Assembly: GCA_035537095.1 (NCBI GenBank)
Contig: DATLMV010000088.1
Span: 1 to 64,000 of the forward strand
Direction: 5' to 3'
Length of the DNA stretch: 64,000 nucleotides
Source: DASWNP01 sp035537095
GTDB taxonomy: Bacteria; Acidobacteriota; Blastocatellia; Pyrinomonadales; Pyrinomonadaceae
Shown: piece by piece, positions 24,393 through 35,000 of the stretch
Numbering within the stretch: position 1 is the stretch's first letter
Layout: every line of letters starts with the position of its first letter
Translations under genes and position numbers: made by a program
The notes under the pieces: generated by a model
Databases searched by the model: none
What the model was told of the DNA's origin: nothing
Seen by the model: the letters and a program-made list of their open reading frames with translations, nothing else

Positions 24393-26264
24393 TTAGTCTC
24401 TCCGTCGCGTTTGAAACCCGCGCGAGGCGGTGATGCCCTTGCCCTGTGTGACGGTGTGGATGCGGTTGGGCGTGAGGCCGCCGACCGTCTCCGTCTCGCC
24501 GCCCGACCAGCGCACTTCGAGGCTTTCAATCTTCTCTTCCGCGCCGAGGCCGAAATGCAAACGCAGGTCGTTCTGCGAGAGATAACTAGCGCCCGCCTGC
24601 ACCTCTTGCAGGCGGATGCGTCTCGACGTGCGGAGCACCACGCGCGCGCCGACGGCGTCGCGGTTTCCTCCGCGCTGGACGAGTTTGACGATGACGCTCT
24701 GATTCCGCGTGTCGCTTGAGTTGAGCAGAAGCGTCGGCGCGTCTCCGAGATTGACGACGAGGACATCCGTCAGACCGTCGTTGTTGATGTCGCCGAAGGC
24801 CGCGCCCCTGCGCGAAGCGAGCGGCAGTTCGCGCAGGCCCGCCTCTTTCGACGTTTCCTCAAACGTCCCGTCAGAGAGATTGCGAAAGAGGAGAAACGGC
24901 TGACGATAGCCCGCCTGATTTTTGTTCTGCGCCAGTTCCAACTGCGGATAGACGTGGCCGTTGGCGACGAGCAGATCGAGCCAGCCGTCGTTGTCGAAAT
25001 CTACGAACGACGTGCCCCAGCCGACGTACGGGCGGCTCGGCTGCCCGATCTTCGACGCGAGCGTTAAATCTATGAAGCCCTCCGCGCCGAGATTTTTATA
25101 GAGCGCGTTGGGTTCGTTCTCGAAGTTGCTGACGAAGAGATCGAGCTTGCCGTCGAGATTGAAATCGCCCCACGCGACGCCCATCGAACCCTGCTCGACG
25201 CCCGACTCGCTGTAGGCGACGCCGAGTTGCGCGCCCGTCTCCGTGAAGGTTCCGTTCCGGTTGTTGCGGTAGAGATAGTTGTAGGTCGCGTCGTTGGCGA
25301 CGAAGAGGTCGGGCCAGCCGTCGTTGTCGTAATCGCCCCAGATTGCGCCCATCCCGTAGTGCTTCCGCTCGTCGCGGACACCCGCACGCTGCGCCACCTC
25401 TTCAAAGGTTCCGTCGCCGCGATTGCGATAGAGGAAGTCCGGCTCGCCCGTGAGGCCGCGCGGGCCGCATTGCACGCGGATGCCGCGAAACGAGCAGGTC
25501 TGCGAACTGCCGAACTCCGGCAGGTTGTTCAGGTCAACGAAGACATAGCGCGCGACGAACACGTCCAAATCTCCGTCGCGGTCGTAGTCGGCCCACGCCG
25601 CGCCCGTCGCGAAGCCGCCGCCGCGAAGGCCCGCGCGCTCCGTCGCGTCCTCGAAACGGCAGCGCCCGACGCCTCGATAGAGCGCGTTTCCGCCGAAGCC
25701 TGTGACGAAGAGATCGAGCACGCCGTCGTTGTCGTAATCAACGGCGGTCGCGCCCATGCCCCAACCTTTTCGCGCGAGTCCCGCCGCCGTCGTGATGTTC
25801 TCAAACTTCGGCGGCGCACCCGTAGCGCGTGCGTCCGGCGTCTGGCGATAGAGCGTGACGAACGGGTCGCCGCCTGCGGCCTTGAAGCGTTCGACGGACG
25901 AACCGTTGACGACCGCCGCGTCCAGATAGCCATCATCGTCGCAATCGAACAGGGCCGCGCCGCCGCTCATTGATTCGACGATGTAACGCTTCTCCGGCGT
26001 CGAGACGTGCGCCGCCGTCATCCCGCTCGACGCCGAGACATCCGTGAAAGAGATGGCGGGAGTTTTGGCCGCGACACGCGATGACGGCGAAGCGAAGGCG
26101 AGCCAGCAGACGAGCAGCGAGGCGGCGACGAAGCGCGCACGTGAGTTGTTGAGTGCGCGCGTGTACGGGCGGCGTGGGACACGTGCGTATGAGTCGCGGA
26201 GGGCAGGCATATATAAGTTGCGGCGGGCGCGCGTGTATGAGTTGGGAAGTGGTGCTCTCATCAT
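24393..26264 (-). CDS. CRTAC1-like exported protein (FG-GAP repeats plus ASPIC/UnbV)
   Basis: A 623-residue exported protein. After an atypical 45-residue N-terminal extension made of 8-residue repeats there is a hydrophobic signal (FVAASLLVCWLAFASPSS). Then come FG-GAP/VCBS calcium-binding repeats, a propeller of DxDxDG-like blades (FDCDDDGYLDAAVVNG, YDNDGVLDLFVTG, YDRDGDLDVFVARY, YDNDGWPDLFVAND, FNLDGKLDLFVSN, FDNDGWLDLLVANG, INNDGLTDVLVVN). The C-terminal ASPIC/UnbV domain contains GASYLSQNDLRLHFGLG. Surface or periplasmic binding is likely. It starts 7 bp after the stop of its paralogue at 26272, so they are co-transcribed. The family is abundant in Acidobacteriota, but its role is not defined. 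Confidence 0.9.
   Translation of the reverse strand: MMRAPLPNSYTRARRNLYMPALRDSYARVPRRPYTRALNNSRARFVAASLLVCWLAFASPSSRVAAKTPAISFTDVSASSGMTAAHVSTPEKRYIVESMSGGAALFDCDDDGYLDAAVVNGSSVERFKAAGGDPFVTLYRQTPDARATGAPPKFENITTAAGLARKGWGMGATAVDYDNDGVLDLFVTGFGGNALYRGVGRCRFEDATERAGLRGGGFATGAAWADYDRDGDLDVFVARYVFVDLNNLPEFGSSQTCSFRGIRVQCGPRGLTGEPDFLYRNRGDGTFEEVAQRAGVRDERKHYGMGAIWGDYDNDGWPDLFVANDATYNYLYRNNRNGTFTETGAQLGVAYSESGVEQGSMGVAWGDFNLDGKLDLFVSNFENEPNALYKNLGAEGFIDLTLASKIGQPSRPYVGWGTSFVDFDNDGWLDLLVANGHVYPQLELAQNKNQAGYRQPFLLFRNLSDGTFEETSKEAGLRELPLASRRGAAFGDINNDGLTDVLVVNLGDAPTLLLNSSDTRNQSVIVKLVQRGGNRDAVGARVVLRTSRRIRLQEVQAGASYLSQNDLRLHFGLGAEEKIESLEVRWSGGETETVGGLTPNRIHTVTQGKGITASRGFQTRRRD
26124..26243. repeat. 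24-bp tandem repeat at the 5' end of the CRTAC1-like gene
   Basis: Five degenerate 24-bp units (26220-26243, 26196-26219, 26172-26195, 26148-26171, 26124-26147). They encode NSYTRARR, NLYMPALR, DSYARVPR and RPYTRALN, then a decayed copy. They precede the signal peptide and keep the frame. Confidence 0.8.
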
Positions 26265-26271
26265 CCTATCA

Positions 26272-28020
26272 TCATCGCGCAGCCTTCGCGCCCGGACGGA
26301 TGCGCTCGAAGGCGACCGTGCCTGCGCCCTCGTGCACGGCGTAGAACTTGTCTGCGGCGAGGTCTTTGAGTTGTTCCGTCCTGCCCGAAGGCCAGCGAAT
26401 CTCGACGAGATCAGCGCGCGCGTGCTTGCCCAATCCGAAGTGCAAGCGCAGGTCGTTCTGCGACAGGTAGCTTCCGCCGCTGCGGACTTCGTCCGTCTGC
26501 ACGACGCCGCCCGCGACGACGCGGACGCGCGCGCCGATGGCGAGACGGTTGCCCTTCGTCGCCGCGAGTTCGAGCGTTAGCCAATGATTGCCGTCGCCGC
26601 CTTCGTTACGTAAGACAGACGGCGGCCCATCCAAGTCGTTAACGACGACATCTATGTGACCGTCGTTGTCCAGATCGCCGAAGGCCGCGCCGCGCGAGGT
26701 GCGCAATTCCTGCAAGGCCGCGCCCGCCTGCCTGCCCGCGTCGCAGAACGTGCCGTCGCCGCGATTGATGTGCAGGAGCTTCGGCTGGCGATAGCGCGCG
26801 CCGGAGGGGAGCGTGTCAATCTGCGGATAGACGTGGCCGTTGACGACCAGCAGGTCGAGCCAAGTATCGTTGTCCAGATCGAAGAAGCCCGTGCCCCAAC
26901 CGACGTACGGGCGCGACGCTTGCGCGACGCCCGTTGCTGCCGACACGTCCGCGAAATCGAAGTTGCCGTCGTTGCGATAGAGCGTGTTGTATTCGTCGGC
27001 GAAGTTGGTGACGAAGACCGAGAAGCGGCCCGTGTGCAGGTAGTCGCCGACGGCGATGCCCATGCTGCCCTGCTCCGAGCCGTCGCCGCTGACAGCCGTG
27101 CCCGATTCCAGACCGATCTCCGCGAAGCGGTTCTGGCCCTCGTTGCGATAAAGAAAGTTCGGCGTCGAATCGTTGGCGACGTATGCGTCGAGCCGTCCGC
27201 GATTGTTGAAGTCAGACCAGACGACGCCGAGGCCGTAATAGCCGCCCGCGTCGTTCGTGCCCGACTGCTTACTGACATCCGTGAACGTCCCGTCGCCGTT
27301 ATTATGAAAGAGGCTGTCGCCCGCACCCTTCAGACCGCGCGGGCCGCATTGCACGTCTATGCCGCGAAACTTGCAGGTCGGGCTGGAACCGAAAGCGGGC
27401 AGGTCGTCGAGTTTGAAATCAACGTAATTGGCGACCAGTAAATCTAGAAGGCCGTCGCCGTCGTAATCGCCGAAGGCCGCTCCGGCAGACCAGCGCCCGT
27501 CGCTCGCGCCCGCCGCGCGCGTCACGTCCGTGAAGGTGTTGTCGCCGTTGTTGCGATAGAGCACGTTGCCGCCGAGACATGTGACGTAGATATCGGGCCA
27601 GCCGTCGTTGTTGTAGTCGCCGACCGCGCCGCCCATCGCAAAGCCCGGATAAGCGATGCCCGCTTTATCGGTCACATCCGTGAACGTCCCGTCGCGCGCG
27701 TTGCGATAGAGCGCGCTGCGCGCCTTCTGTCCCTTGAGGGCCATCTCGACGGTCGGCGCGTTGGTCAGATAGATGTCGAGCCAGCCGTCGCGGTCGAAGT
27801 CGAGCAGCAGCACGCCGCCGCTCATGGATTCGACGATGTACTTCTTCTCCGGCGCAGACGTGTGCGTGAACCTGATGCCCGTCCGCGCCGTGACATCAAC
27901 CAACTGCGGAATCTTTCGCTGCACGCAATCGCCGCTCTTCGCTTGCGCGACCGCGCGCCTCACGCCGCCCGTTGCGAAGCAGAGCAGGAAACACACGAAC
28001 AGGCTCGCGCGCCGTTTCAT
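26272..28020 (-). CDS. CRTAC1-like exported protein (FG-GAP repeats plus ASPIC/UnbV)
   Basis: A 582-residue paralogue of the next gene, with a normal signal peptide (MKRRASLFVCFLLCFATGGV). Blades carry DxDxDG calcium motifs (FDRDGWLDIYLTN, YNNDGWPDIYVTC, YDGDGLLDLLVANY, LDNDTWLDLLVVNG, LDNDGHIDVVVND). A Cys-containing loop CKFRGIDVQCGPRG is shared with the paralogue (CSFRGIRVQCGPRG), so a disulfide is likely. The ASPIC/UnbV domain ends the protein (GGSYLSQNDLRLHFGLGKHA). The ATG overlaps the stop of the TPR gene upstream as ATGA. Together with two TPR proteins and a TonB receptor it forms a cell-envelope block; the ligand is unknown. Confidence 0.92.
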   Translation of the reverse strand: MKRRASLFVCFLLCFATGGVRRAVAQAKSGDCVQRKIPQLVDVTARTGIRFTHTSAPEKKYIVESMSGGVLLLDFDRDGWLDIYLTNAPTVEMALKGQKARSALYRNARDGTFTDVTDKAGIAYPGFAMGGAVGDYNNDGWPDIYVTCLGGNVLYRNNGDNTFTDVTRAAGASDGRWSAGAAFGDYDGDGLLDLLVANYVDFKLDDLPAFGSSPTCKFRGIDVQCGPRGLKGAGDSLFHNNGDGTFTDVSKQSGTNDAGGYYGLGVVWSDFNNRGRLDAYVANDSTPNFLYRNEGQNRFAEIGLESGTAVSGDGSEQGSMGIAVGDYLHTGRFSVFVTNFADEYNTLYRNDGNFDFADVSAATGVAQASRPYVGWGTGFFDLDNDTWLDLLVVNGHVYPQIDTLPSGARYRQPKLLHINRGDGTFCDAGRQAGAALQELRTSRGAAFGDLDNDGHIDVVVNDLDGPPSVLRNEGGDGNHWLTLELAATKGNRLAIGARVRVVAGGVVQTDEVRSGGSYLSQNDLRLHFGLGKHARADLVEIRWPSGRTEQLKDLAADKFYAVHEGAGTVAFERIRPGAKAAR

Positions 28021-29561
28021 TGCGCCGTTCCCTTCTCTCTCCGGCTCTTGAGCTTTTGAAAGAGGGCGAGATGCTCGGCGGCGAGTGCGCTCTGGCCCGC
28101 GCGGTTGTAGAGACGACTGAGTTGGAAATGAGTTTCGGCGTCCTGCGGGTCGAGCGCGACGGCGCGCGTTAGAACATCACGCGCGCGACGGTCTGCGCCG
28201 GTCTGCAAATAGAGCGCGCCGAGGTCGCGCAGGGCGCTCGCGTGGCGCGGTGCGCTCGTCGTCACTTCTTCGAGCAGTTGGACAGCGTGCTGTGTGTCGC
28301 CCTGCGATTTATGGACGAGGCTCAGTTGATATTTCGCCTCGACGTTCGCGGGGTCGAGTTGCAAACAACGCTCGAACTGCGCGCGCGCCGCCGACGCCTG
28401 CTCGTGCTGTCCGGCCAGCACGATTCCCAACGCCAGACACCCGCGCGAATCACGGGGACGCTCTTTCGCATAACGCTCCAAAGCATTCTGCGCCGCCGCG
28501 AGGCTTCCCGCTTGCAGCGACGCCGCGCCGAACAAATAGAGCGACTCCGCGTCGTCCGGCTGCAACTTGAGCAACGCGCCCGCGCCCTCGACAGCCGCCT
28601 GCGCGCGGCCCGCACGCATCGCCGCGACGACGAACTGCGCCAGTATGTTTGCCGAATCGGGAGCCAGCGTGCGCGCTGTGTTCAACGAAGAGAAGGCCGC
28701 CGCAAAGTCGCCTTCCGCGCCTTCGAGCGCGGCGCGTGCGGCGAGCGCATCAACGGAACGCGCGTCGAGCGCGAGCGCGCGTGCGAGATGTGCTCTGGCC
28801 CGCGCGAAATCCTTCGCGTCGGTTTCCATGCGACCCGACGCGACGAGCAATCTCGCGTCGTTCGGCGCAGTCGCGAGCGCGAGACGCAGGACGGCGACGG
28901 CCTCTGCAAGCATCCCCGCGTCGTGCAAGACCGCCGCACATTGCGCGGCGACCGAAGGCTTGACGGCTGCCGCGCGCCGCATCGAGGGAATCAACGCCGT
29001 CAACTTCCGCCGCTCGCCCAACGCCAGATAACTCGCCGCCGCAACGGGCAACGCCTCTGCGTTTCGCAACGCTCGCGGCAGTCTTTCAACGCCCGCGAGC
29101 GCCGACGCATATTCGCCGACGAGGACGAGAGCGCGTGCGAGCGAGAGTTGCACGCGCGGCTCAGCCGGAGGATTTTGCGCGACGGCGTTGAGCATCCGTC
29201 GCGCTTCGTCGCGCTCGCCCGCAGCGTACATCAGTTGTCCGAGAAGAATCTTCGCGCGGACGTGCGCCGGGTCGAGCGCCAGCACGCGCCTGTATAAAGC
29301 TCCGGCTTCCTCGAAACGTCCCTGCCGCTCGCGCACCTGTCCGAGCAGGTAGAGAGAGCGCACCTCCTGCGGGTGCGCGACGGCATAATCAAGCAAGGGC
29401 TTCTCCGCCTCGGCGAATCTTCCCTGCTCGATGCTCTGTTCGAGACGCGTGAGGGTGTCGGCGGCGGTTATGCTCTGGCTCGCGGCGTGCTGGCATTGAC
29501 AGGCGAGCAGCATGCAGCCTGCCAGCAAGCGCAACGCCGCTCGTGCGCGCTCAGGGGACAT
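28017..29561 (-). CDS. TPR-repeat exported protein
   Basis: A 514-residue protein. The N-terminal signal (LRLLAGCMLLACQCQHAASQ) contains LLAC, a possible lipobox, so it may be a lipoprotein. The rest is a run of TPR units, for example EAGALYRRVLALDPAHVRAK, FARARAHLARALALDARSVD, AAAQNALERYAKERPRDSRG and DVLTRAVALDPQDAETHFQL. TPR arrays bind protein partners; here the partners are presumably products of the same operon. Its ATG lies inside the end of the 794-residue TPR gene (11-nt overlap), and its stop overlaps the start of the CRTAC1 gene. Translational coupling through all four genes is evident. Confidence 0.88.
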   Translation of the reverse strand: MSPERARAALRLLAGCMLLACQCQHAASQSITAADTLTRLEQSIEQGRFAEAEKPLLDYAVAHPQEVRSLYLLGQVRERQGRFEEAGALYRRVLALDPAHVRAKILLGQLMYAAGERDEARRMLNAVAQNPPAEPRVQLSLARALVLVGEYASALAGVERLPRALRNAEALPVAAASYLALGERRKLTALIPSMRRAAAVKPSVAAQCAAVLHDAGMLAEAVAVLRLALATAPNDARLLVASGRMETDAKDFARARAHLARALALDARSVDALAARAALEGAEGDFAAAFSSLNTARTLAPDSANILAQFVVAAMRAGRAQAAVEGAGALLKLQPDDAESLYLFGAASLQAGSLAAAQNALERYAKERPRDSRGCLALGIVLAGQHEQASAARAQFERCLQLDPANVEAKYQLSLVHKSQGDTQHAVQLLEEVTTSAPRHASALRDLGALYLQTGADRRARDVLTRAVALDPQDAETHFQLSRLYNRAGQSALAAEHLALFQKLKSRREKGTAQ

Positions 29562-31935
29562 TCTGCTTGGCCCCCATGCCGGAGGGTTGCTGTTCGCGGC
29601 TGCGATTCGACGCCTTCAACTCCCGATAGAGTCGGAGCGCGCGTTCGGCGTCGGCGGTGCGCTCGGCGCGACGGTAGGCGATACTGAGTTGATACTGAAT
29701 GTAGTCTCTCGCAGGCTCGATTCGCGCCGCCGCTTCCAGATGCTCGACGGCCCCGCGCGCGTCGCCCTGTTCGACGAGCGCCTTGCCGAGTTGATAACGC
29801 GCGTCGGCGTAGTCGGGACGGCGCGCAACCGTCTCGCGCAGGAGCGCGACGGCCTCCGAGGTCTGTCGCTTCTGTTCGAGCAGGACGTAGGCGAGATGAT
29901 ATTTCGCGCGCTCGTCCGAAGGGTTCAACGTCAACTCCTGTCGAAACTCGCGCTCGGCCTCGTCCATCCGGCTCAAGCGTATCAAGCTCTGCCCCGCGTG
30001 ATAGTGAACCTGCGGCATCCGCGCGTCGAGTTCGGCGACCGTGCGCAACTCACGCAGGGCGCGCTCGAAATCCTCGACCAGCATGAACCCCTGTGCCGCG
30101 AGAAAACGCGACGGCGCGTTGCGCGGGGAGCTTTCGGCGAGACGCGCGAAGACTTGCGCCGCGCGCTTGTGCTCGGCGACGTGAACGAGCGAGACGCCGT
30201 ATGTATAAGCCAACTCCGGATCGTTGGTGAGCGACGGTTCGAGTGGCGCGAGCGTTTGGACGACGCGCGGGAAGTCGCGCGTCAGATAGAAACTGACGGC
30301 GAGCATGCGGCGTGCGAGCGCGTCTTCGGGATGAAGTTGCAGATGCCTTGAGAGCGGCGCGACGGCCTTGTCGTACTGCGCGGCGCGAAAGCTGACGATG
30401 CCCCAGTTGCGGTCGAGACCTTTGAAATCGGGCTTCCAGAGGGCGGCGGCGGCAAACTGCTCGATGCTCGAAGCGAGTTCGCCCTCCTGCGCGGCGATGA
30501 CCCCGAGATTGTGTAGGGCTTGCGCGAGCACTTCGCCGAGACGGCTCTTGACGTTCTTATATCTCGCCGCCTCCGTCGCATCGAGCGCGGTCTCTTCAAT
30601 CAAAAGCACCTCTGCGCCGTCCGGCCCGGCGGGCTTCTGCTCGCCTGTGGTCTGTTCTTTCGCCATTGCCGCCGCCTTAGCGACCTGACTCGGCGACGAC
30701 GCCGCGCCGCTTGCCGGACTCGCCACCTCGCCGAGAATCGCGCTCAACTCCTGCCGCGAATTTTCGAGCGAACGCCCCTGCAAGTCTTTGGCAATCTCCA
30801 ACTCCTTCTGCCCTTCCGCGCGCCGCCCCGCCTTGAGCAGCACGCGCCCGAGCAGAAAATGGGCCTTCTTGATCTGGAAACTGTTGTGCGCGGCGTCGGG
30901 CGTCAACTCGATGGCGCGGCGCAGACTCCGCTCCGCTTCCGCGTCGCCGAGTTCGGCCTGCGACTGCCCGAGATAGAGGAAGGCTTCGCCCATGCGCGGA
31001 TTGACGCGCGTCGCCTCCGTCAGATGCCGGAGGGCCTTCGCGTGATTGCCCTCGACGGTGGAAGCGATCATGCCGAGAAAAAAGTTTGAGTAGAAATCCT
31101 GCGGGTGCTGCTGCAATTCGCGCTCGAACTCCGCGACCGCTTCGGGGATTCGTTCGCTGCCGCCGTGGAGGAGAATGACGTAGGCGAGATAAAAGTGTGC
31201 GCGCGGAGTTTTCGGATCAACGGCCAGCGCGCGCCGGAACTCGCGCTCGGCCTCGGTGTGATAACCCGTCTCCTCGTAGGCGCGACCGAAGAGCGTATGC
31301 GCGCCGCCGCTGTTTTTGAGCGCGGTCTGCATCTCCTCGAAGAGCAGTCGCGCGCGTTCGAGTTGCTTGAGCCGCAGGTAGGTCATGCCGAGGGTGTATG
31401 CGGCGTCGAGGTCGGGTTCGAGCGCGACGGCGCGCTCAAGGGGGGTGAGCGCGCCCGCGTGGTCGCCCTTCATGTAGAGAAGTTTTCCGAGGACGTGCTG
31501 CGCGCGTGCGTTGCGCGCGTCGAGCGCGAGGGCGGCGCGCGCCTCCGCCGTCGCCTTATCAATCTGCAAAAGACGCATCTGTGCAATCGCCAGATTCGTG
31601 CGCGCGTCCGCATCGTCGCGTGCGCTGAGCGAACTGCCGAGCAACTCGACGGCGCGCGCAAACTGTCCTTCGCGGATGGCGACGACCGCGAGCCGCGCCA
31701 GAGCGACGGCGACGACAGCGCGGTTCTCGACGGCGGCGCGTTTGAGGTCGCCGGAGAGTTGGAAGGTTTCGGCGGCGCTCAGATGGCGCGCGAGTTCGTC
31801 CTCTTTTGTTGATTCGGCGCGTGACGTTTGTCCGCCGGATGCGGCGGGGTTTCTCGTCGTCTGTGTGGCGCGTGCGGGCTGTAGCCAGAGGAGAGTCGGG
31901 AGCAGGACGAGGGGGAAGAACTTGCGTGCGGTCAT
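29551..31935 (-). CDS. Long TPR-repeat exported protein
   Basis: A 794-residue protein with a signal peptide (MTARKFFPLVLLPTLLWLQ), followed by TPR arrays in two blocks. Block one is about residues 45-390 (HVLGKLLYMKGDHAGALTPL, EAEREFRRALAVDPKTPRAH). Block two is about 470-780 (LAYTYGVSLVHVAEHKRAAQ, EAEREFRQELTLNPSDERAK, AVEHLEAAARIEPARDYIQY). A Ser/Ala/Lys-rich spacer at about 400-440 lies between. It is the first gene of the TPR-TPR-CRTAC1-CRTAC1 operon and follows the TonB receptor on the same strand, with a strong hairpin in the 98-bp gap. The periplasmic location is inferred. Confidence 0.88.
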   Translation of the reverse strand: MTARKFFPLVLLPTLLWLQPARATQTTRNPAASGGQTSRAESTKEDELARHLSAAETFQLSGDLKRAAVENRAVVAVALARLAVVAIREGQFARAVELLGSSLSARDDADARTNLAIAQMRLLQIDKATAEARAALALDARNARAQHVLGKLLYMKGDHAGALTPLERAVALEPDLDAAYTLGMTYLRLKQLERARLLFEEMQTALKNSGGAHTLFGRAYEETGYHTEAEREFRRALAVDPKTPRAHFYLAYVILLHGGSERIPEAVAEFERELQQHPQDFYSNFFLGMIASTVEGNHAKALRHLTEATRVNPRMGEAFLYLGQSQAELGDAEAERSLRRAIELTPDAAHNSFQIKKAHFLLGRVLLKAGRRAEGQKELEIAKDLQGRSLENSRQELSAILGEVASPASGAASSPSQVAKAAAMAKEQTTGEQKPAGPDGAEVLLIEETALDATEAARYKNVKSRLGEVLAQALHNLGVIAAQEGELASSIEQFAAAALWKPDFKGLDRNWGIVSFRAAQYDKAVAPLSRHLQLHPEDALARRMLAVSFYLTRDFPRVVQTLAPLEPSLTNDPELAYTYGVSLVHVAEHKRAAQVFARLAESSPRNAPSRFLAAQGFMLVEDFERALRELRTVAELDARMPQVHYHAGQSLIRLSRMDEAEREFRQELTLNPSDERAKYHLAYVLLEQKRQTSEAVALLRETVARRPDYADARYQLGKALVEQGDARGAVEHLEAAARIEPARDYIQYQLSIAYRRAERTADAERALRLYRELKASNRSREQQPSGMGAKQNVP

Positions 31936-31959
31936 GGTCGTCAGAGCTTAGAGCAAACA

Positions 31960-32005
31960 CGGCAAGAAGGTAAAGCCGACCTAACTTAGCTTTACCTTCT
32001 TGCCG
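31960..32005 (-). terminator. Perfect 17-bp hairpin between the TonB receptor and the TPR operon
   Basis: 31960-31976 pairs fully with 31989-32005 around a 12-nt loop. On the minus strand it sits 28 bp after the receptor stop and 24 bp before the TPR start codon. It lacks a good T run on that strand, so it may be a weak terminator, an mRNA stabiliser or a processing site that lowers downstream expression. Confidence 0.6.
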
Positions 32006-32033
32006 GACTAGGACGGAGTTTCGGCCTTGCGCT

Positions 32034-35000
32034 CTAGAAGTTCAACTTCAGAGAGTATTGAATCTCACGCGGCCCGCGTGTTGCGCCCGCGCGCCCGAAA
32101 GCACCGGGTTTGGATTCGCCCGTGATCAGCGTGTTGGCCGGGCTGCAAGCAGCCGCGCCGCAGGTGACGGGCCCGCCGCCGACGTTGAGTTGCACGCTGT
32201 CGCCACGGAACTGGACGTGGTTGAAGGCGTTGAAGAGTTCCAGACGGAACTGAATGCGCGCCGCCTCGCCGAACGCCCCGCGCACCCATGAGGGCGTGAA
32301 GTTTTTGTAGAACGACATGTCGAAATTGTTGATGCCCGGCCCGAGACACGAGCCGCGCGCGGCGTTTCCGACCTGTCCGATGCGCGCGCCGACGAGCGTG
32401 AAGGCGGCGGGGTTGATGATCTGCGTCGGGTCGCCGTTATCGGCGCGGCAGGGCACACCCGCGACGCGGTTGGGCCGTTCGTTGCCCGTGTTGGTGGCGA
32501 TGCCAGAGACGCCGCCCGGCAGGTTCGTGATCGTGCCGTTGGTGATGTTTGGCGTCAGCGACGAGCCGGAAGCAATCGTCGCAATCGTCGCATACTCCCA
32601 ACCGCCCAAGACCGTTCTCAACAGACTGTTCGAGTTCTTCAACTCGGGCAGGTAGAAGATGGCGTTGGCGACGAAGATGTGCGGGCGATTGATGCCGGAG
32701 TTGCCTTTGTCGAGATTTCCGTTGTAGGTGTCGAGCCGCGTGTTGACGCTCTGGCCGCCGCTGGAATCGTCGAGCGGCGCGGTCGCAATCGAGTGCGACC
32801 AAGTGTAGGACATCTGAAGTTGCGAACGACTCCAGAGCCGCGTCTTGAACATCGTTTGCAGCGAATGATATGTGGCCGAACCGGCGCGCGCCCATTGAAG
32901 GATGTTGCCGAAGTTGGAATAGGGGCGGAAGGCGTTGGCGTTCTGGGGGAACGCCGCCTGCACGCGGTTGGCCGGGAGCGGTTGATTAATGTCGAAGTTG
33001 GTCAGGAGATGAATGGCGCGGTTGCCGACGTAGCCAACCTCCAAAACGGCGTTCGACCAGAGTTGCTGGTCAACCGTCAAGTTCCATTGCCAAGAGTTCG
33101 GGACTTTGTTTGAAGGATCCCAAGCGCGCGAGGGCGCACCGTTGGGCGGGCCGTCAATCTGGAAGGTGGTCGCGCCGTTGTCGTCGAGCGTGCGCGTCCC
33201 GGCGACGCCGAGCGTGAAGGGGACGTTGCCCGCCAGACCGAGCAGCGGCCCGACGCGCTCGCGCTGGAAGAACTGGCCGACGCCCATCCGAATCGCCGTC
33301 TTGCCGTTGCCCCAAGGATCCCACGCCAGCCCGAGACGCGGCGCGATCAGGTGATTATTGTTCTCACGCAGCGAACGATTGACGCCCTCTCTCGGCGTGC
33401 TCGCGCCCGCGATACCGGCGCAGGGGTTCGTGCCGGGCGGCACGACCAGACCGTTGCAGGGGTCGGAGGCGGGACGCGCCGGATTGTAGAAGCGCGGGTC
33501 GAAGACGCTGATTTCATCGTTGGCTTCGTAAGGCTCGCGCAGGAACGACCAGCGCGCGCCCAACTCCAACGTCAGGTTCGGACGGACTTTCCAAGTATCG
33601 CCGACATAGAACTCGACGTTGGTGTAGCGCAGCAGAGCGCGCGGCTCGGTGTTGGTTTCGTTGAAGCCGAAGCGGCTGCCGCGCGTCAGCACGTCGGCCA
33701 GATAGTTGCCGGAGTTGTTGGCGCAGCACGCGCCCCAGAACTGCGGCGTCTCGGACGCGCCCGAGCCGCCCACGTCCTCGTCCTTCGCCGCCTTGTCAAT
33801 CAGGAAGCCCATCTTGAAGGCGTGGTTGCCCGCCACCTTCGAGAAGTCGTCGCGGAAGGAATAGATGTCGAGCGAGTTCTGGAAGGGCGCGGTGCTCCAG
33901 AGGTCTGGGCCGCGATTGCTGTTGAAGGGCGCGATGCCGCCCCAGAAGACGGGATGCGGGCGGTCGCCGCCGTAGGTCTTGCCGCTCTCGGGGAAGAAAC
34001 TGGGGACGGCGGTATTGAGTTCGGTGTTGATGTCGCCGCCGACGCCGGGCGTGACGCTGATGCGGTTGGCCGAGTAGGAGAACTGCACCTCGTTGACGGC
34101 GGTCGAGCCGAGCGTCGAAGTCAGTTTGATGGCCGCCTGACGCGACGGCTGCTGCCAACTGCTCTCGACGCCCGGAAACGGATCGTCACCCCACAGTCCG
34201 GCGGTCAACAGGAGCGGCGCGGGGTTGTCCCAATGGTCTTGCGTGTAGCGACCGAACATCTGGTTCGACTTGCTCACCTTGTAGTCAATGCGGATGTTCT
34301 CTTCGCGGAAGTTGATGGGCGCGGCCGTGGACTCGCTCCAGTTGTTGCAATCGGTGGGACTCGGGACGTTGGCTTCCGGATAGAGGCCGACGAGCAGGAG
34401 GCCCGCCGGACTCAAATCCGCCTGCGGGATAATCTGCGTGGCCGAGCCGGGGCGACCGTTGCCGATGGCCGGGCCGCTACAGTTGACGCCGTTGACGATG
34501 CGCGGCTGGCTGAAGTTGCCCTGACGCTCAAGCAGCGTCGGCACGCTGCCGAAGCGCGTGAAGCCGCGAATCTCCTTGTTCCATTCCTGCGAGTAGAAGA
34601 AGAAGAGACGATTCTTGACGATGTAGCCGCCGAGCGAGCCGCCGAAATCGTTGCGGCGCAGTTTGTCTTTCGTGCCGCCGACGCGATTGACGAAGAAGTC
34701 TGCGGCGTTCAACTTGTCGTTGCGTCCGAAGTAGAAGAGGCTGCCGTGGAAAGTGTTTTCGCCGCCGCGCGTGACGATGGAGATGACGGAGCCGGAAGCC
34801 TGCCCGTATTCGGGGCCGAAACTGTTCCGGAGCATCTTGAACTCGGCGATGGCTTCGATGGAAGGATAGAGGAGGACGGTGCGGTTCGAGCCGGTGTCGT
34901 TGTTGTTTGCGCCGTCGGTCAGGAAGAGATTGTTCTGGGTGGAGTTGCCGTTGACGGAAAAGTCCACGCCGGAGAAGAGTCCCTTGTTCTTGCTGTCGAA

